A stretch of DNA of 64,000 bases from Thamnidium elegans (Eukaryota; Mucoromycota; Mucoromycetes; Mucorales; Mucoraceae): contig JAIXMG010000031.1 in the NCBI GenBank assembly GCA_025201345.1, positions 248,001 through 312,000 of the forward strand, written 5' to 3'. Position 1 is the first letter of the stretch, and each line of letters starts with the position of its first letter. Shown in pieces: positions 1 to 10,841 of the stretch. The position numbers were made by a program, and so were the translations under genes. The notes beneath the pieces are model-generated. The model searched no databases. It had not been told where the DNA came from and was given only the letters and a program-made list of their open reading frames with translations.

Positions 1-1
1 C

Positions 2-1000
2 GTAAAATCTTTACAGTTGTTGGAACATAAATTAAATATACCTTTTACAGCACAAGAAATAAGTCAAGTGATTTTACTACTTGGAAAACGAGGTGATATA
101 GAGAATGGTTATCGACTTTATAAATGGGTTCGAAGTACAGAAACAAATAATCAACGATGCTCTGAAGAAAGTATTTATAGAGCTATAATGGAGAGTGCTA
201 CACGAAATAATGATACAAGAAGATTAGAACGTGCGTGGGTTGATATGCAGTATCGACAACGGTTTTTGGGAAATCAAGATCAGACTAAACAACAACATAA
301 TTTAACCTTGTATAATATCCTTTTGAATGGGTTTGCTTCTCGATTACCACGACCAGACTTAACTTGTGTACGCAAATTATATCAACGCATGTTGAATCAA
401 AAGATGGTACCTGATATTGTTACCTATAACATCTTGATCAAGGCGTTTGTCAATGCTAATAATATGGAAGCTGCAAATCAAATATTTAAAAAGATGATTG
501 AATCAGGTATTGAACCAGATAGGTATTCAACCAATACTATATTAAATGGATGGATTATACGTAGAGATTGGAATCATGTTGAAACTTTTGTTAAGGAATT
601 GAGAAAATCACCGCATAAATTAGATTTAGTTACTTTTAATTTATTAGTACAAAGTTTTTTACAGTTAGATTCAAAGACCATGAATTATACTCATGTATTG
701 AAGTATCAAAATAAATGGAAACATATTGAACAATTAAAAGAAGAGAAACGTGATAACATCAAAATGACGCGTGACAAGATTTGGCAGATATTTGAATCAA
801 CTACTGGATTTAGTAAACAATCAATTATCAGCCTTAAGCAGCCATTAGAACCAGATCAGAACGCGTTTATAAAGTTGTTTTCAAGCACAGATGAACCAGA
901 TCATGTTACTTACAAGTTGTTTATGAAGGCCTTTGATAGTATAGGTGATACAAAGTCTGCAGAAACTATTTCTCGGTGGATGAAGTATCGACTAAAGTAA
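2..1000 (+). CDS. Pentatricopeptide repeat (PPR) protein, 5' partial
   Basis: The reading frame is open from the window edge (base 2), so the N-terminus lies outside. The TTG at 17 is not a credible start. The visible part, about 330 residues, ends at a TAA at 998-1000. It shows at least three consecutive helix-turn-helix units of about 35 residues with the PPR signature (TLYNILLNGF, VTYNILIKAF, STNTILNGW, VTFNLLVQSF), each closing with a P-D or K-D pair, at roughly residues 95-240 of the visible part. PPR proteins of this kind usually bind organellar RNA and act in mitochondrial RNA processing or translation. That role is family knowledge; nothing here names the target RNA. No intron is needed. 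The 3' flank is a T-rich run, and the next gene (EAF7) starts 185 bp downstream on the same strand. The PPR assignment is good; the exact orthologue is unknown. Confidence 0.8.
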   Translation, partial: VKSLQLLEHKLNIPFTAQEISQVILLLGKRGDIENGYRLYKWVRSTETNNQRCSEESIYRAIMESATRNNDTRRLERAWVDMQYRQRFLGNQDQTKQQHNLTLYNILLNGFASRLPRPDLTCVRKLYQRMLNQKMVPDIVTYNILIKAFVNANNMEAANQIFKKMIESGIEPDRYSTNTILNGWIIRRDWNHVETFVKELRKSPHKLDLVTFNLLVQSFLQLDSKTMNYTHVLKYQNKWKHIEQLKEEKRDNIKMTRDKIWQIFESTTGFSKQSIISLKQPLEPDQNAFIKLFSSTDEPDHVTYKLFMKAFDSIGDTKSAETISRWMKYRLK

Positions 1001-1184
1001 AATATATACCAGCCCTTTTTTTTTTTATCCCTCTTTTTATATTATGTGACGTTTTTTTTTTTTTTTTTTTTTTTATCATTATTTTTTGTTACTAGAATAA
1101 AAACTTTTTTATTTTTACTCTTAAAAAATCAACAGAGATAAATACATATATTTTATTATAAACTCGTCGACAACTTGACAACTA

Positions 1185-1923
1185 ATGAGCGACTTTACAA
1201 CAGAACCAACTCAAAGTTACAATGATACAATAAAAATTGAAGCAGAATTACCGACTTTTGAACATAATAAGGAGTGGGATGCTGGTATGGAGTTGGCTTT
1301 ATTAAACGCTATTTCGCGTTGTAAACCAGTCGGTAAATATAAAAATTAATGATTATATAAATATACAAGTATTAAAGAATAGTGGGATAGGTATACATAA
1401 ACATTTTCGTATTATTAGTGTACAAAAACAATTTAATCAATATAGTCCAGTTACATGTACAATAAAAGAGATATGGCAAAGGTTAGGCGAATTTTATGGC
1501 ATGTCAGCACTAGATGAATTAGAGGAAGAGGATGAAGAACAAGAGGAAGAAGAAAGAGAGGAACAAGAAAAGAGTAAAGGAGAAGTTTTACATGAATTTT
1601 GTTTACCTTTAGAAGATTATGAACAATTAATATCAGAGCATAGACAAGATGATCAACAATCGATATCTTCCGTGCGCGAAGGTGATGATGACTCAATAAG
1701 TTCACCTAATATTCCGCCAGCTAAACGTACTCGCACCAGTAAAAGAGAGTCATCACCGGCCAATTCGGTTGCTGATTCAATTACTTCCACACCCGAACCA
1801 GAAGAAGGTAATTTAATTTCACCCCTGTTCTGCCCCAACCACCAATTGAATTTATTCTAGTTTTTTTTTCTTTTTTTCTAACCCAATAATATAACAAATA
1901 ATAATAATAAAAAAAAAATCACC

Positions 1924-1954
<31 letters not shown>

Positions 1955-2125
1955 GGAAAGTCGTCTAGAAGAACTTCAAGAGGTACTAGAAGAATAGAAT
2001 ATACACCTGAACCTTCTACGCCTACAAGTCAACGTAACTCAAGCCGTAGAACTGGAAGATCATCCAGTAGCAGTAGTAGTACAATTAACAGAGGAAGTAA
2101 ACGACAGACAAGTAAAAGAAAATAA
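1185..2125 (+). CDS. EAF7: Chromatin modification-related protein EAF7 (NuA4 subunit)
   Basis: Three exons (1185-1332, 1391-1807, 1956-2125) join in phase to 244 residues. The N-terminal 100 residues carry the Eaf7/MRGBP (CT20) signature: W-D-A-G-M-E-L-A-L-L-N-A-I, then K-P-V-G-I-H-K-H-F spanning the first splice junction, then I-K-E-I-W-Q-R-L and an LDELEEE stretch. The middle is Glu-rich. The tail is Ser/Arg-rich and basic, ending in S-K-R-K. In yeast Eaf7 is a non-catalytic subunit of the NuA4 histone H4/H2A acetyltransferase and forms the TINTIN module with Eaf3 and Eaf5. Intron 2 ends in a poly(A) run of about 30 bases just before the TAG acceptor, which is unusual because acceptors are normally preceded by pyrimidines. 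The conserved KPVGIHKHF crossing the junction makes the first intron certain; the second rests on phase and the basic tail. Confidence 0.85.
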
Positions 2126-2403
2126 CATGTGAGTATATTCTTTTTGGCTAGTGACTTGATTTTTGGTGTAATTCGAATGCCAACAATTGGGGGCCGCTTT
2201 TCACGGTTCAAAAGATCGTTTCATTCAATACCCGATGGTTCCTGTAGTATAAAAAAGAAAATCTCTTTTTCACCTTTTTTTTTTCCTTTTCTTTAAAAAA
2301 AAAAACTCTTTTTTTCCCCCCCTTTTTTTCTCTTTTTTTTTTCCAGAGGTTACATTAAAAAAAAAAAAAATAAAAAAAAAATACATATACAATATATCTT
2401 ATA

Positions 2404-3619
2404 ATGGCCACTAAAAGAAATGTCAACTCTGATCCGGTTAAGCCAGTGATTGATGAAGCAATTGAAAGAAATTGGGAAATTCCTAATTTTACTATCAAGG
2501 AAATTAGAGATGCTATTCCAGCACATTGTTTCCGTCGTGATACATTTAGATCATTTACTCATGTTCTTCATGATTTTATCTTTATTGGTATCTTGGCTGG
2601 TTTAGCTGGTTATATCGATACTATTCCAAATGTCTATGCTCGTCTTGTATTATGGCCATTGTATTGGATCGCTCAAGGTATTGTCGGTACTGGTGTTTGG
2701 GTTATTGGTCATGAATGTGGCCATCAATCTTTCAGTCCTTCCAAGGTAAAAAAAAATAATATATATATATAAAACTATTTGCTTACAATTTAAATAGGCT
2801 ATCAATGATGGTGTTGGATTCGTTCTTCATACTCTTTTATTAGTCCCTTATCATTCATGGAAGTATTCTCACTCCAAGCATCATAAAGCTACTGGACATA
2901 TGACTAGAGATCAAGTTTTCCTTCCCAAGCTTCGTTCTACTGTCGGATTACCTCCTCGTGAACAAGATACTGAACTTGATGGTCCTCATGATGCTCTTGA
3001 TGAAGCTCCTTTAGTTGTATTGTATCGCATGTTTAATATGTTTGTTTTTGGTTGGCCTCTTTATCTCTTGACTAATGTCACTGGTCAAGAGTATCCTGGT
3101 TGGGCTTCTCATTTTAACCCTCATTGTGCTATCTATGAAAAGAATCAATTTTGGGATGTAATGATTTCTACTGCTGGCGTTCTTAGTATGATGGGATTTT
3201 TGGGTTATTGTGGACATGTATTTGGCTCTCTTGCTGTTATCAAGTTCTACATTATTCCTTATCTTAATGTTAACTTTTGGTTAGTTTTGATTACTTATTT
3301 ACAACATACTGATCCCAAGTTACCTCATTACCGCGAAAACGTTTGGAACTTCCAACGTGGTGCTGCTCTTACTGTTGATAGATCTTTTGGTTTCATTATT
3401 GATTATTTCCATCATCATATCTCTGATACTCATGTTGCTCATCATTTCTTCTCTACTATGCCTCATTATCATGCCGAAGAAGCTACTGCTCATATTAAGA
3501 AGGCTCTTGGTAAGCACTATCATTGTGACAATACCCCTATCCCTATCGCTTTATGGAAGGTTTGGAAGGCTTGTCGTTTTGTTGAGGATGAGGGAGATGT
3601 TGTCTTTTTCAAGAACTAA
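2404..3619 (+). CDS. FAD12: Delta-12-type (oleate) fatty acid desaturase
   Basis: Two exons (2404-2745 and 2798-3619) give 387 residues, the usual length for fungal delta-12/omega-3 desaturases. All three histidine boxes of membrane desaturases are present: HECGH at 103-107, HSKHH at 139-143 and HVAHH at 326-330. They coordinate the di-iron centre. Hydrophobic segments flank the first box (about 58-100) and lie between boxes 2 and 3 (about 190-280). The enzyme acts in the endoplasmic reticulum membrane and introduces a second double bond into oleoyl chains to make linoleate, using cytochrome b5. The intron falls directly after the first box, in phase 0. An omega-3 (delta-15) activity cannot be excluded, since the subfamilies share these motifs. 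The N-terminus (MATKRNV) resembles Mucor-type delta-12 enzymes, which is why I favour that call. The upstream 280 bp is dominated by poly(T)/poly(A). Confidence 0.88.
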
Positions 3620-4260
3620 AAAGATTTTATTTTTCTTTTTATATACATATATATACTACATTTATACACACATATTTTCATTAAATAACAGAATCTTTTT
3701 TTTTTGTTTTTTTAAATAAAATCGGAACTGTAAAAAAAAAAAAAAATGCCCCCTTTTTTTGTGTAAATCTGGCAACGTATCACAAAACATGTTGACTTTT
3801 TTGTTTAGACCCCGGAAATTACCTTGATCAATTGGGAAACTGCATTTTGACAAATGATCAACATTTGCAAGTTCTAGAATAAATAACCAATTTCGATACT
3901 GGATACAAAATCACGGCTCTAAAATGATATAAAATGGTACCAGTTTGCTAAAAAGAAAACAAACAATAAGCTATTTTACATTTGTTATAATCATGCAATG
4001 ATAAAAAATATCCCAAGTCCGGTTCCCCCTTTTTTTGCTTGTTGAATTCATATGATTATTCTTGCAGTCTGTACATACATAAAATGTGTGTGTGATTTAC
4101 ACACATAAACACACACACACACACATTGTCTTTTTTGATAGGCAAGGTACATGGCCCTTTTTCTTACGCTAAAATGGATCAGTTACTTGAAACTAATCCA
4201 ATCGGTTTAAAATAAAACCCGGTCGTTAGTCCGTTTATCTTAGTGGTTCGTAAATGAAAC

Positions 4261-4298
<38 letters not shown>

Positions 4299-6401
4299 AA
4301 AATGCTTAGCGACAAAGTATACAAAAATAGAGCAACATATAAAAGACATTTCTTTATGATTCATGGTATCATACATTCTACCTAGACTGACTTACATGGA
4401 TGATAAAAATACTTATTGCACCCCATGGAATAAGAACATACGAAAGTGAAAGAATTTATTTGCGCCACTGATTGGCTAATATCCATAGTATGAAAAAACT
4501 GAAAATCAAGAAGATACAGATGAAAAGTTACTTAATTTGATCGGTGCAAACAAAATAATTGTAGCTTTTGTAAATATATTCTTATTTAGTGGATAATATT
4601 TCTTTATAGTTAAATAAACTTACTATCGAACTATGTAAAATAGCTCAAATGATCATAATATAGACTCCTGGCTTCGGGGTTCAACAATGTCTAGCGTCTA
4701 ATGTTTAATAACTATATTCTATTAACTATACCAAAGTATAACTAGGAAGAAATCAGGCAAAGTCTTGTCCAATAGACCCGCAGAAAGTCTCGAATAAAGG
4801 TTTGAACAGAAACAAATGTTTTAAAAAGTATTTTTATAGCATTTCTAGAGAGATTTAGAAACTATCTGAGGGTATTATTCTATTACTTTCACAGTAATTA
4901 GATTTGAGTCTTGAAAAAAGCGTTGCAGTCATTACTTACCATTGAGGGGAGGAAAGAGTGCGCGAGAAAAAGTAAAAGAAAAAAGAATGCCTTTGTCAAG
5001 TTCGCTAGATATCAGTGCAGCCTATAATGTGCATTGGAAGATGAGTGTAAAGGCTGGGTTTGACATTTACCTTCTTTCACTATCTTACTACTTTTTTCCT
5101 CTCTCGATTTCTTTTTTCAAAAAAAAAGCTTAGTTATTAAACAACAAAAATATGTCTTCTTTTAGTTACATACTTTTTACTATCTATAAACTATTTATAT
5201 CCAAGAAAATAGAAATAAAATGACTGATGTCTGTTATATAATAGTGCTGTAAGTAGTTGGACAAGATAGAACGCCATACTTTTTTGGGTTGACCATGTAA
5301 ATAAACCGTGTATCAATATTTCTTCTTCCTTCTTCTCTTAAATTATGATTTTTTTTATCTGTGTTGCACTTAAAAGCAACATATAGTGAATCCAGCTCGG
5401 ACACGGCGCTGCTTCGACTTCAATAACAAGATATCCATGGGATCTAGTATTTAATTCAATCTTCAGAGAAGTTTCGGATAATAACTTCTGCGCTTCTTGT
5501 CTGTATTTAGCGAAAGAGCTCTAAACACTTTGATATTGGTTGATTTCAAATAGGAGGATATTCAAGTCGTCATTAACAAAAAAGAGCATCTGTCTCAGGA
5601 ACAGTTATGACATGCACCATACTACCAGAATAACTTTCATCGCTATATTCTCAATCAGTTTCTGATATATCAGAGATAAGAAAGCTAGGTTGACCTTGGT
5701 TCTCACTCCTGTGGATTGATTCTGTAGTTGCTACAATATCGAACTGATCTGAAACAGAGCTTTCTATTGTGATTTGAGTCTTCTTGCTTTTACGTTTATT
5801 CCGAAATATATGATTTTTCCAAGCGATACATTCTCGTAAAAGATAAGGAGGGTATCGAAGGTACCGTGTAGTAATAGTTTTGTAATCTATAAGTTGTAAT
5901 TCCTGTCTAATAAACCGAAATACTTAGCAAAATTTCTCACAGACAAAGTTGCTTTGTTCACCATTAAACATCATTGCTCAACCTTTTTCTTTTCTTCCCA
6001 TGTGGGAACAAATATGCATAAAAAATATCGAAAGAAAAAGTCTAGTAATTTTGAGTCTCGAGACGCACTCATATCCTTAACATTCTCTAACTTAAAAATT
6101 TTGGAAAATCTTGATACATACTCTATTTATATGTTCAGAAAAAAAAAGTGATGTATTTCTTCTCACGTACCTTTATGGATGGTGGTTGCTATAAGAAGAG
6201 CAGTATTTGTTTGCAAGAACGTAAAAATAAAAAAGCACGAAAACAAAAATAGAGTAATATGTGAAGGAAAGAGAAAAAGACATGCAAATATAAAATAAAA
6301 AAATACGTCACTTTTATTCGTGATAAAATGGGAACCTCATTACTCATATGATCTATTTAATTATCGTGATGCGTACTCGTATTTATATGTCAGTAACGCT
6401 C

Positions 6402-6441
<40 letters not shown>

Positions 6442-6931
6442 TGATAACTCGACTCTTATCTTAATTGTGCCGACATTACGTTTCGGTTTTGTTTTTGTTT
6501 GAAGTTGGTTGGACTATTATTTTGACAAAGATTTGAATATTACAATGGAATAGTTAAAGTCACTTTATTTAGTAGTGATGCCTGGACATTCACCTAGAAA
6601 AATAAATACTTTAAAAGGATAATGGTCAAACAATGGTGTACAAGCAAATAATCCGTATTACTATAATTAACCAGGAAATACAACTAAATTACCCACAATC
6701 TGGTAACTATTTTTTTTCCCAGTGATTATCCCAATTGAGTGTCAAAATAAAAATAATTATTAGGTATTATTGGCGGACAGTTACTTCAAGATTGTCTTGT
6801 TCCTAATGCATTCGTGAGAATTAAAAAAAAAAAGTTTTGATAATATAGAAACACTAGATGGATAAAAGAAGTTAAATGTTACTATCTTTTTTTTTTTTTT
6901 TCTCTTGCGTCGTTTATATTTACTGATTATA
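3620..6931. other. Gene-poor region between desaturase and agmatinase
   Basis: About 3.3 kb with no intact gene. It holds poly(T) runs (about 4262-4294 and 6403-6434), a CA/GT repeat near 4085-4125, and one decayed coding-like stretch on the minus strand listed separately. The remaining short ORFs have no splice signals, composition or motifs that would make them genes. I see no tRNA or rRNA. Confidence 0.6.
5340..5975 (-). pseudogene. Unidentified decayed ORF
   Basis: Read on the minus strand from about 5975 down, a protein-like frame runs for more than 200 codons, interrupted by nonsense codons and one frameshift. Coding-like blocks include a basic segment (YLLRECIAWKNHIFRNKRKSK), an acidic Ser-rich segment (SDISETD, then a TGA), then a shift at a run of T/A near 5580 into KYRQEAQKLLSETSLKIEL and GYLVIEVEAAPCPSWIHY. 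The residue composition is balanced and not AT-noise-like, and each block continues the last after a single lesion. I do not recognise the family. It may be an accessory protein of a transposon or a dead host gene. Confidence 0.35.
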
Positions 6932-8262
6932 ATGTTTATTATTAAAGGTTTGATTCTTACAGGATTTATTTCACTTGTTACTGCTCATGCAGGTCATCAC
7001 CATCACGAAGAGCGTGGTCAAGTTCCTCTATCTTCTGGGCCTGTCGAAATGCCAGTAACATTCAATAGACCCGTATTAGAAAAAGATGTATACGTACCAG
7101 CCTTTGCCGGTATTTCTACATTTGCTCATTTACCTTACCTTCAGTGTTGGGAGGAAGGTGCCAAGGAAGAATATGATATTGCAGTAGTTGGTGCTCCTTA
7201 CGATATTGGCGTAACTTTTAGAACAGGCGCTAGATTCGGGCCTTCCGGTATTCGAGAAGGATCTAAGCGTATCAAGGTAGAACATTCTATTTAAAAAAGA
7301 GAAATGTTAATACATATAGGTAATAACATATTACTTTTTGCTGTTGTTACATGTAGGGATATAATACTGAGCTGGGTATTAATCCATTCAAGTCTTGGGC
7401 AAAAGCAGTGGATTGTGGCGATATTCCATTTGAACCTTTCGATAGTCAACATGCTATGGCTCAGATCGAAGATTATACAAAGTATATTTTATCACGCCCT
7501 AAGCTTGATACATTATCTGCAATGAATGGAGGTATTCCTCGTTTGATTACGCTTGGTGGTGATCACACCATTTTGTTACCAGTATTAAGAGCAATGAGCA
7601 ATGCGCATGGTAGACCATTATCAGTGATTCATTTTGATTCTCATTTGGATACATGGTCTCCAGAGATTTACAATGTGAAGGCTAAAGCATCAAAATATAA
7701 TCATGGTAACCCATTATACCATGCCTCCAAGGAAGGATTAACTACCAATGGTACTTCTTTACATGTTGGTATTCGATCCAGTTTATATGATAAAGATGAT
7801 ATTACTCGTGATGAAGCACTTGGATTTAAAATGATTAAGGCCAATGATATTTTCACACTTGGGGTAGAAGGTATTTCACAACGTATTAAAGATATTTTGG
7901 GACCTACACAAGATACATTGGTTTATCTTTCGATTGATATTGATGTTATTGATCCATCCATGGCACCAGGTAATAAAGAGAAACATGTTTTTTGTACAAG
8001 TACACATCTATATTTATTTATGTAAAACTAACAAATATTGATAGCCACGGGTACACCTGAAACTGGAGGTTTCCTGACAAGAGAAATGCGATATATTCTC
8101 CGTAGTTTAGAAGATTATAATGTTGTTGGGATGGATGTTGTCGAAGTAGCTCCTGCTTATGATACACAGGCACAATTGACTACTTTTTTAGCAGCTGATC
8201 TTATTTATGAAGTCATGTCAATGATGGTAAAGTATGGTGAAAACAACTTAATTGTCAGCTAG
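6932..8262 (+). CDS. Agmatinase-like ureohydrolase with signal peptide
   Basis: Three exons (6932-7276, 7357-7969, 8045-8262) give 391 residues. The start is the ATG at 6932; the in-frame TTG upstream at 6905 is unlikely. The arginase/agmatinase metal motifs are intact: GGDHT (about residue 165), a D-S-H-L-D motif in the following strand, and S-I-D-I-D-V-I-D-P-S-M-A-P, which runs across the second junction into ATGTPETGG. These ligate the binuclear manganese centre that hydrolyses agmatine (or a related guanidine) to putrescine and urea. Residues 1-22 are a hydrophobic signal peptide (FIIKGLILTGFISLVTAHA) followed by GHHHH, so the enzyme probably enters the secretory pathway, as do several filamentous-fungus agmatinase homologues. 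Substrate choice among agmatine, guanidinobutyrate and others cannot be read from the sequence. The second intron is phase 1 and turns the usual APGTGTPE into APATGTPE, a common fungal variant. Confidence 0.85.
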
Positions 8263-8474
8263 ATTTGTTTTGTCACGCATCATTATCTTAATTAAAGTTT
8301 TATGTTCTTGTACTTCTTTTTCTCTCTGAGCCTTTTCTGAGTTGAACTAGCGTATGACTGCCTTTACTCTCTTTTCTTTTTCCTTTCATAAAGAGAAAGA
8401 GAGAGAAAAGAAAAATTTTCAGTCTTTTGTTTTGTTTTACTATGCTTGAGTTGCACAGTGTAAAGTAAATAAAT

Positions 8475-9206
8475 ATGCAAGTAGATTTATCAGATAATAC
8501 GAAGTTATTAAAGACTTTTTCAATTCAATTTGAGCCAAATTTTTCATTAAATTTAAGCCAACAAAACAACACACAAAATCACGGCACAACAGTTTGGGAT
8601 TCAGCTAAATTATTAGCATTTTATTTATTTGAAAATATCAAGAAGCCAAAGTTTGAAGTAGACCAAGGAGAAGTGGTTATAAAAAATAAAAAGAAATGTC
8701 TAGAACTTGGTAGTGGATGTGGATTAGGAGGTTTATTGATGGCATCGTTAGGATTTGATACTGTTTTAACTGATTTACCCGAAGTTATCGATCGAGTACT
8801 TTTAAAGAATTGTGACACAGCGATACAAGATATACAACAGTGGTGGTATCATTTGCATCATACGGAACATGCTTCAGTTAAGCCTAAAATTGAAGTGAGA
8901 TCATTAGATTGGTTGAATTTGCCTAGTATAGAAACAGAGTTTCATTACATTTTAGCTGCTGACTGTATTTATGAAATTCAGTTAGTTGAACCATTACTAA
9001 AATGTATTCGAGCATATTCTTCAAACAAAACAATCACATACATTGCAATGGAAAGAAGAGATGACGTTGTTGTGAATGGGTTTATCGAAAAGGCAAGATT
9101 ATATGGATTCGATGCAAGAATGATCTTGAAGAAAATAATACAGAATCATCAAGATTTGGTGTGTAATGAAGATGTGGAAATTTGGAAACTTAAATTAAGG
9201 GGATAA
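8475..9206 (+). CDS. METTL21-family protein-lysine methyltransferase
   Basis: A single exon of 243 residues. The seven-beta-strand methyltransferase core is clear: T-V-W-D-S-A (39-44), motif I LELGSGCGLGG (76-86) for S-adenosylmethionine, L-T-D-L-P-E (98-103) after strand 2, and A-A-D-C-I-Y-E (161-167) at the substrate face, followed by AMERRDD (191-197). This order defines the METTL21/Methyltransf_16 group, which methylates lysines on elongation factors, chaperones or VCP. No feature shows which substrate this one uses. It lies 212 bp downstream of the agmatinase on the same strand. The intervening sequence has a polypurine/polypyrimidine patch. The family call is firm; the orthologue within the yeast EFM set is not assigned. 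Confidence 0.82.
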   Translation: MQVDLSDNTKLLKTFSIQFEPNFSLNLSQQNNTQNHGTTVWDSAKLLAFYLFENIKKPKFEVDQGEVVIKNKKKCLELGSGCGLGGLLMASLGFDTVLTDLPEVIDRVLLKNCDTAIQDIQQWWYHLHHTEHASVKPKIEVRSLDWLNLPSIETEFHYILAADCIYEIQLVEPLLKCIRAYSSNKTITYIAMERRDDVVVNGFIEKARLYGFDARMILKKIIQNHQDLVCNEDVEIWKLKLRG

Positions 9207-9348
9207 ATATTTGTGTAAAGAATAGAATTCCATGTTATGACAAGGTGCATATATTATAAAAAGTCTTCCAGGTCTGGATTATTTGTCAATTACCTGTTTT
9301 ATATAAAAAACACTTTTTTTTTTTTTTTTTATCTTTTCCTCTTTTTTC

Positions 9349-9353
<5 letters not shown>

Positions 9354-9381
<28 letters not shown>
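9354..9381 (+). repeat. ATT trinucleotide microsatellite
   Basis: An uninterrupted run of about nine ATT units lies directly upstream of the next ORF, after a poly(T) stretch. It sits in the presumed 5' leader or promoter of the orphan gene starting at 9391. Confidence 0.85.
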
Positions 9382-9390
9382 TAAAAAAAA

Positions 9391-10005
9391 ATGAGATTTT
9401 CTACTACTACTACTATGGCTCATCCAGCTACGCCTTCTATGTCAACCATTAAAAAGGTTTTATCTAATTTGGTATCCAAGTTACCCCATCACCATCACCA
9501 TAGTAACCAACAGCAACAACTGCAACCACATCAACCAACTATTATTAGAAATAATGCACATACAATTATTAAAGTAACCAAAAAGACAGCTTTAACAAAA
9601 GAAAAAGATATAAATCAAGATGTACGTAATTACTACAGAGAAACTAGTAAAAAGAGACAACTGGAAGAAGCAGATAGTAATAATAAAAAGATGGAATCCG
9701 AAAGAGAGAGACGTCACAAGACTGTCAAGCAATATCAACAAACACAAGAAAGTCATAATAGCCATCATCATTGGATAGAACATTCTAATGCAACTATAGA
9801 AAATAAATCTGCACAACAACCAAAATGGGTTAATACACATGGTTATATTAGAGATACTAGAACAAACTCAAATTATTTGCGTATAATTGCGCTTTCCAAT
9901 GCTTCCAATAACAACATCATTATGAATAAAGAAAAACCGTCAACTAAAAAAAGAAGTGATCAATTTGTTTGGGGAAAACAATCTCCATTACGACATGCTT
10001 TGTAA
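9391..10005 (+). CDS. Low-complexity orphan protein
   Basis: A single open frame of 204 residues that I do not recognise. It is rich in Gln, Asn, His, Thr and Lys. It has a Thr run near the start, PHHHHH followed by a Gln run at about 31-45, and a charged, predicted helical stretch (ERERRHKTVKQ) at about 100-115. A more ordered C-terminal part holds W-V-N-T-H-G-Y-I-R-D-T and QFVWGKQSPLRHAL. That part looks constrained and may be the functional piece. No signal peptide or transmembrane segment is visible. A second ATG at 9415 could also serve as start. The coding claim rests on length, the downstream AT-rich 3' region and the ordered C-terminus. Confidence 0.5.
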   Translation: MRFSTTTTMAHPATPSMSTIKKVLSNLVSKLPHHHHHSNQQQQLQPHQPTIIRNNAHTIIKVTKKTALTKEKDINQDVRNYYRETSKKRQLEEADSNNKKMESERERRHKTVKQYQQTQESHNSHHHWIEHSNATIENKSAQQPKWVNTHGYIRDTRTNSNYLRIIALSNASNNNIIMNKEKPSTKKRSDQFVWGKQSPLRHAL

Positions 10006-10841
10006 ACAAAAATAACAATATATGAAACATACTTCCAATCCTTCTATTGTAAATAACGCTTTAAAATCATATGCCCTTTTTTTTTCCCTTTCTATATATT
10101 TTACACATACCCATTTTTTATACATACTTCTTTTTATTTTTATATACATCTTGTTACTACCAATCAAACACCATGCACCTTTTTTTTTCTTTTTTAAATA
10201 GTATGTCTTTTTTATTGTAAATAAACTTATGTAATTCTTGTCTTTTAAACTCGTCTTGTCAACACCCCCTTATTTTTGCTTAGCAACAACAATTTGGCTT
10301 TTACAAAGTCACATCTTCCAAAAAAAAAAACCTCTCTCATGATATGAAACTTCTCCAACTTCTATTGTTGCACTCCTCCGTCCCTTCCTTTTCAACTTTA
10401 TTATACTTACTAATTGTATTAAATATTCCGCGTACGGATAAATATTATCTTATTTTTTCATTTGCGATCTCGTTGTCTTGCTCTTTTCCCTTTTATTTCA
10501 TTTTCATACTGTAATCTTTACAACATTACCTTTTGCATTTAGCATAAAGAAAAGGGTCAAGAAAAAAAAAAAAAAAAGAGTAACGGAGTTTTTTACCACA
10601 GTTTTTTTTAACTTGGTCGTGACGTAAACAATATTTTTTTTGAATAAACTTTTTTTTATTATTTTCTTCTCTTGACAATAAGGAATTAAAAAGATCGATT
10701 TGATTACAACCCATTTGATTCATTTATTCTTTCTCCACTTTATTCCTGTCAAATACCCCCACACCTTCTTCTTCTTTTTATAGTTTACATTTTAAAAAGA
10801 TATCATTTGTAAAAAAAAAGTATAAAAAAGTATATATTATA
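10006..10841. other. Intergenic region upstream of bromodomain gene
   Basis: 836 bp of AT-rich, pyrimidine-rich DNA with no supported gene. The T/C-rich plus strand is typical of a fungal promoter; the bromodomain gene starts at 10842. No binding site can be named. Confidence 0.55.

Noticed and set aside
4942..5133. 63-codon plus-strand ORF
   Set aside because: It ends in a Phe/Lys homopolymer, has no homology sign, and lies in a gene desert.
9486..9510. PHHHHH stretch resembling an affinity tag or vector
   Set aside because: It is embedded in a native Gln/His/Asn low-complexity protein with no vector sequence around.
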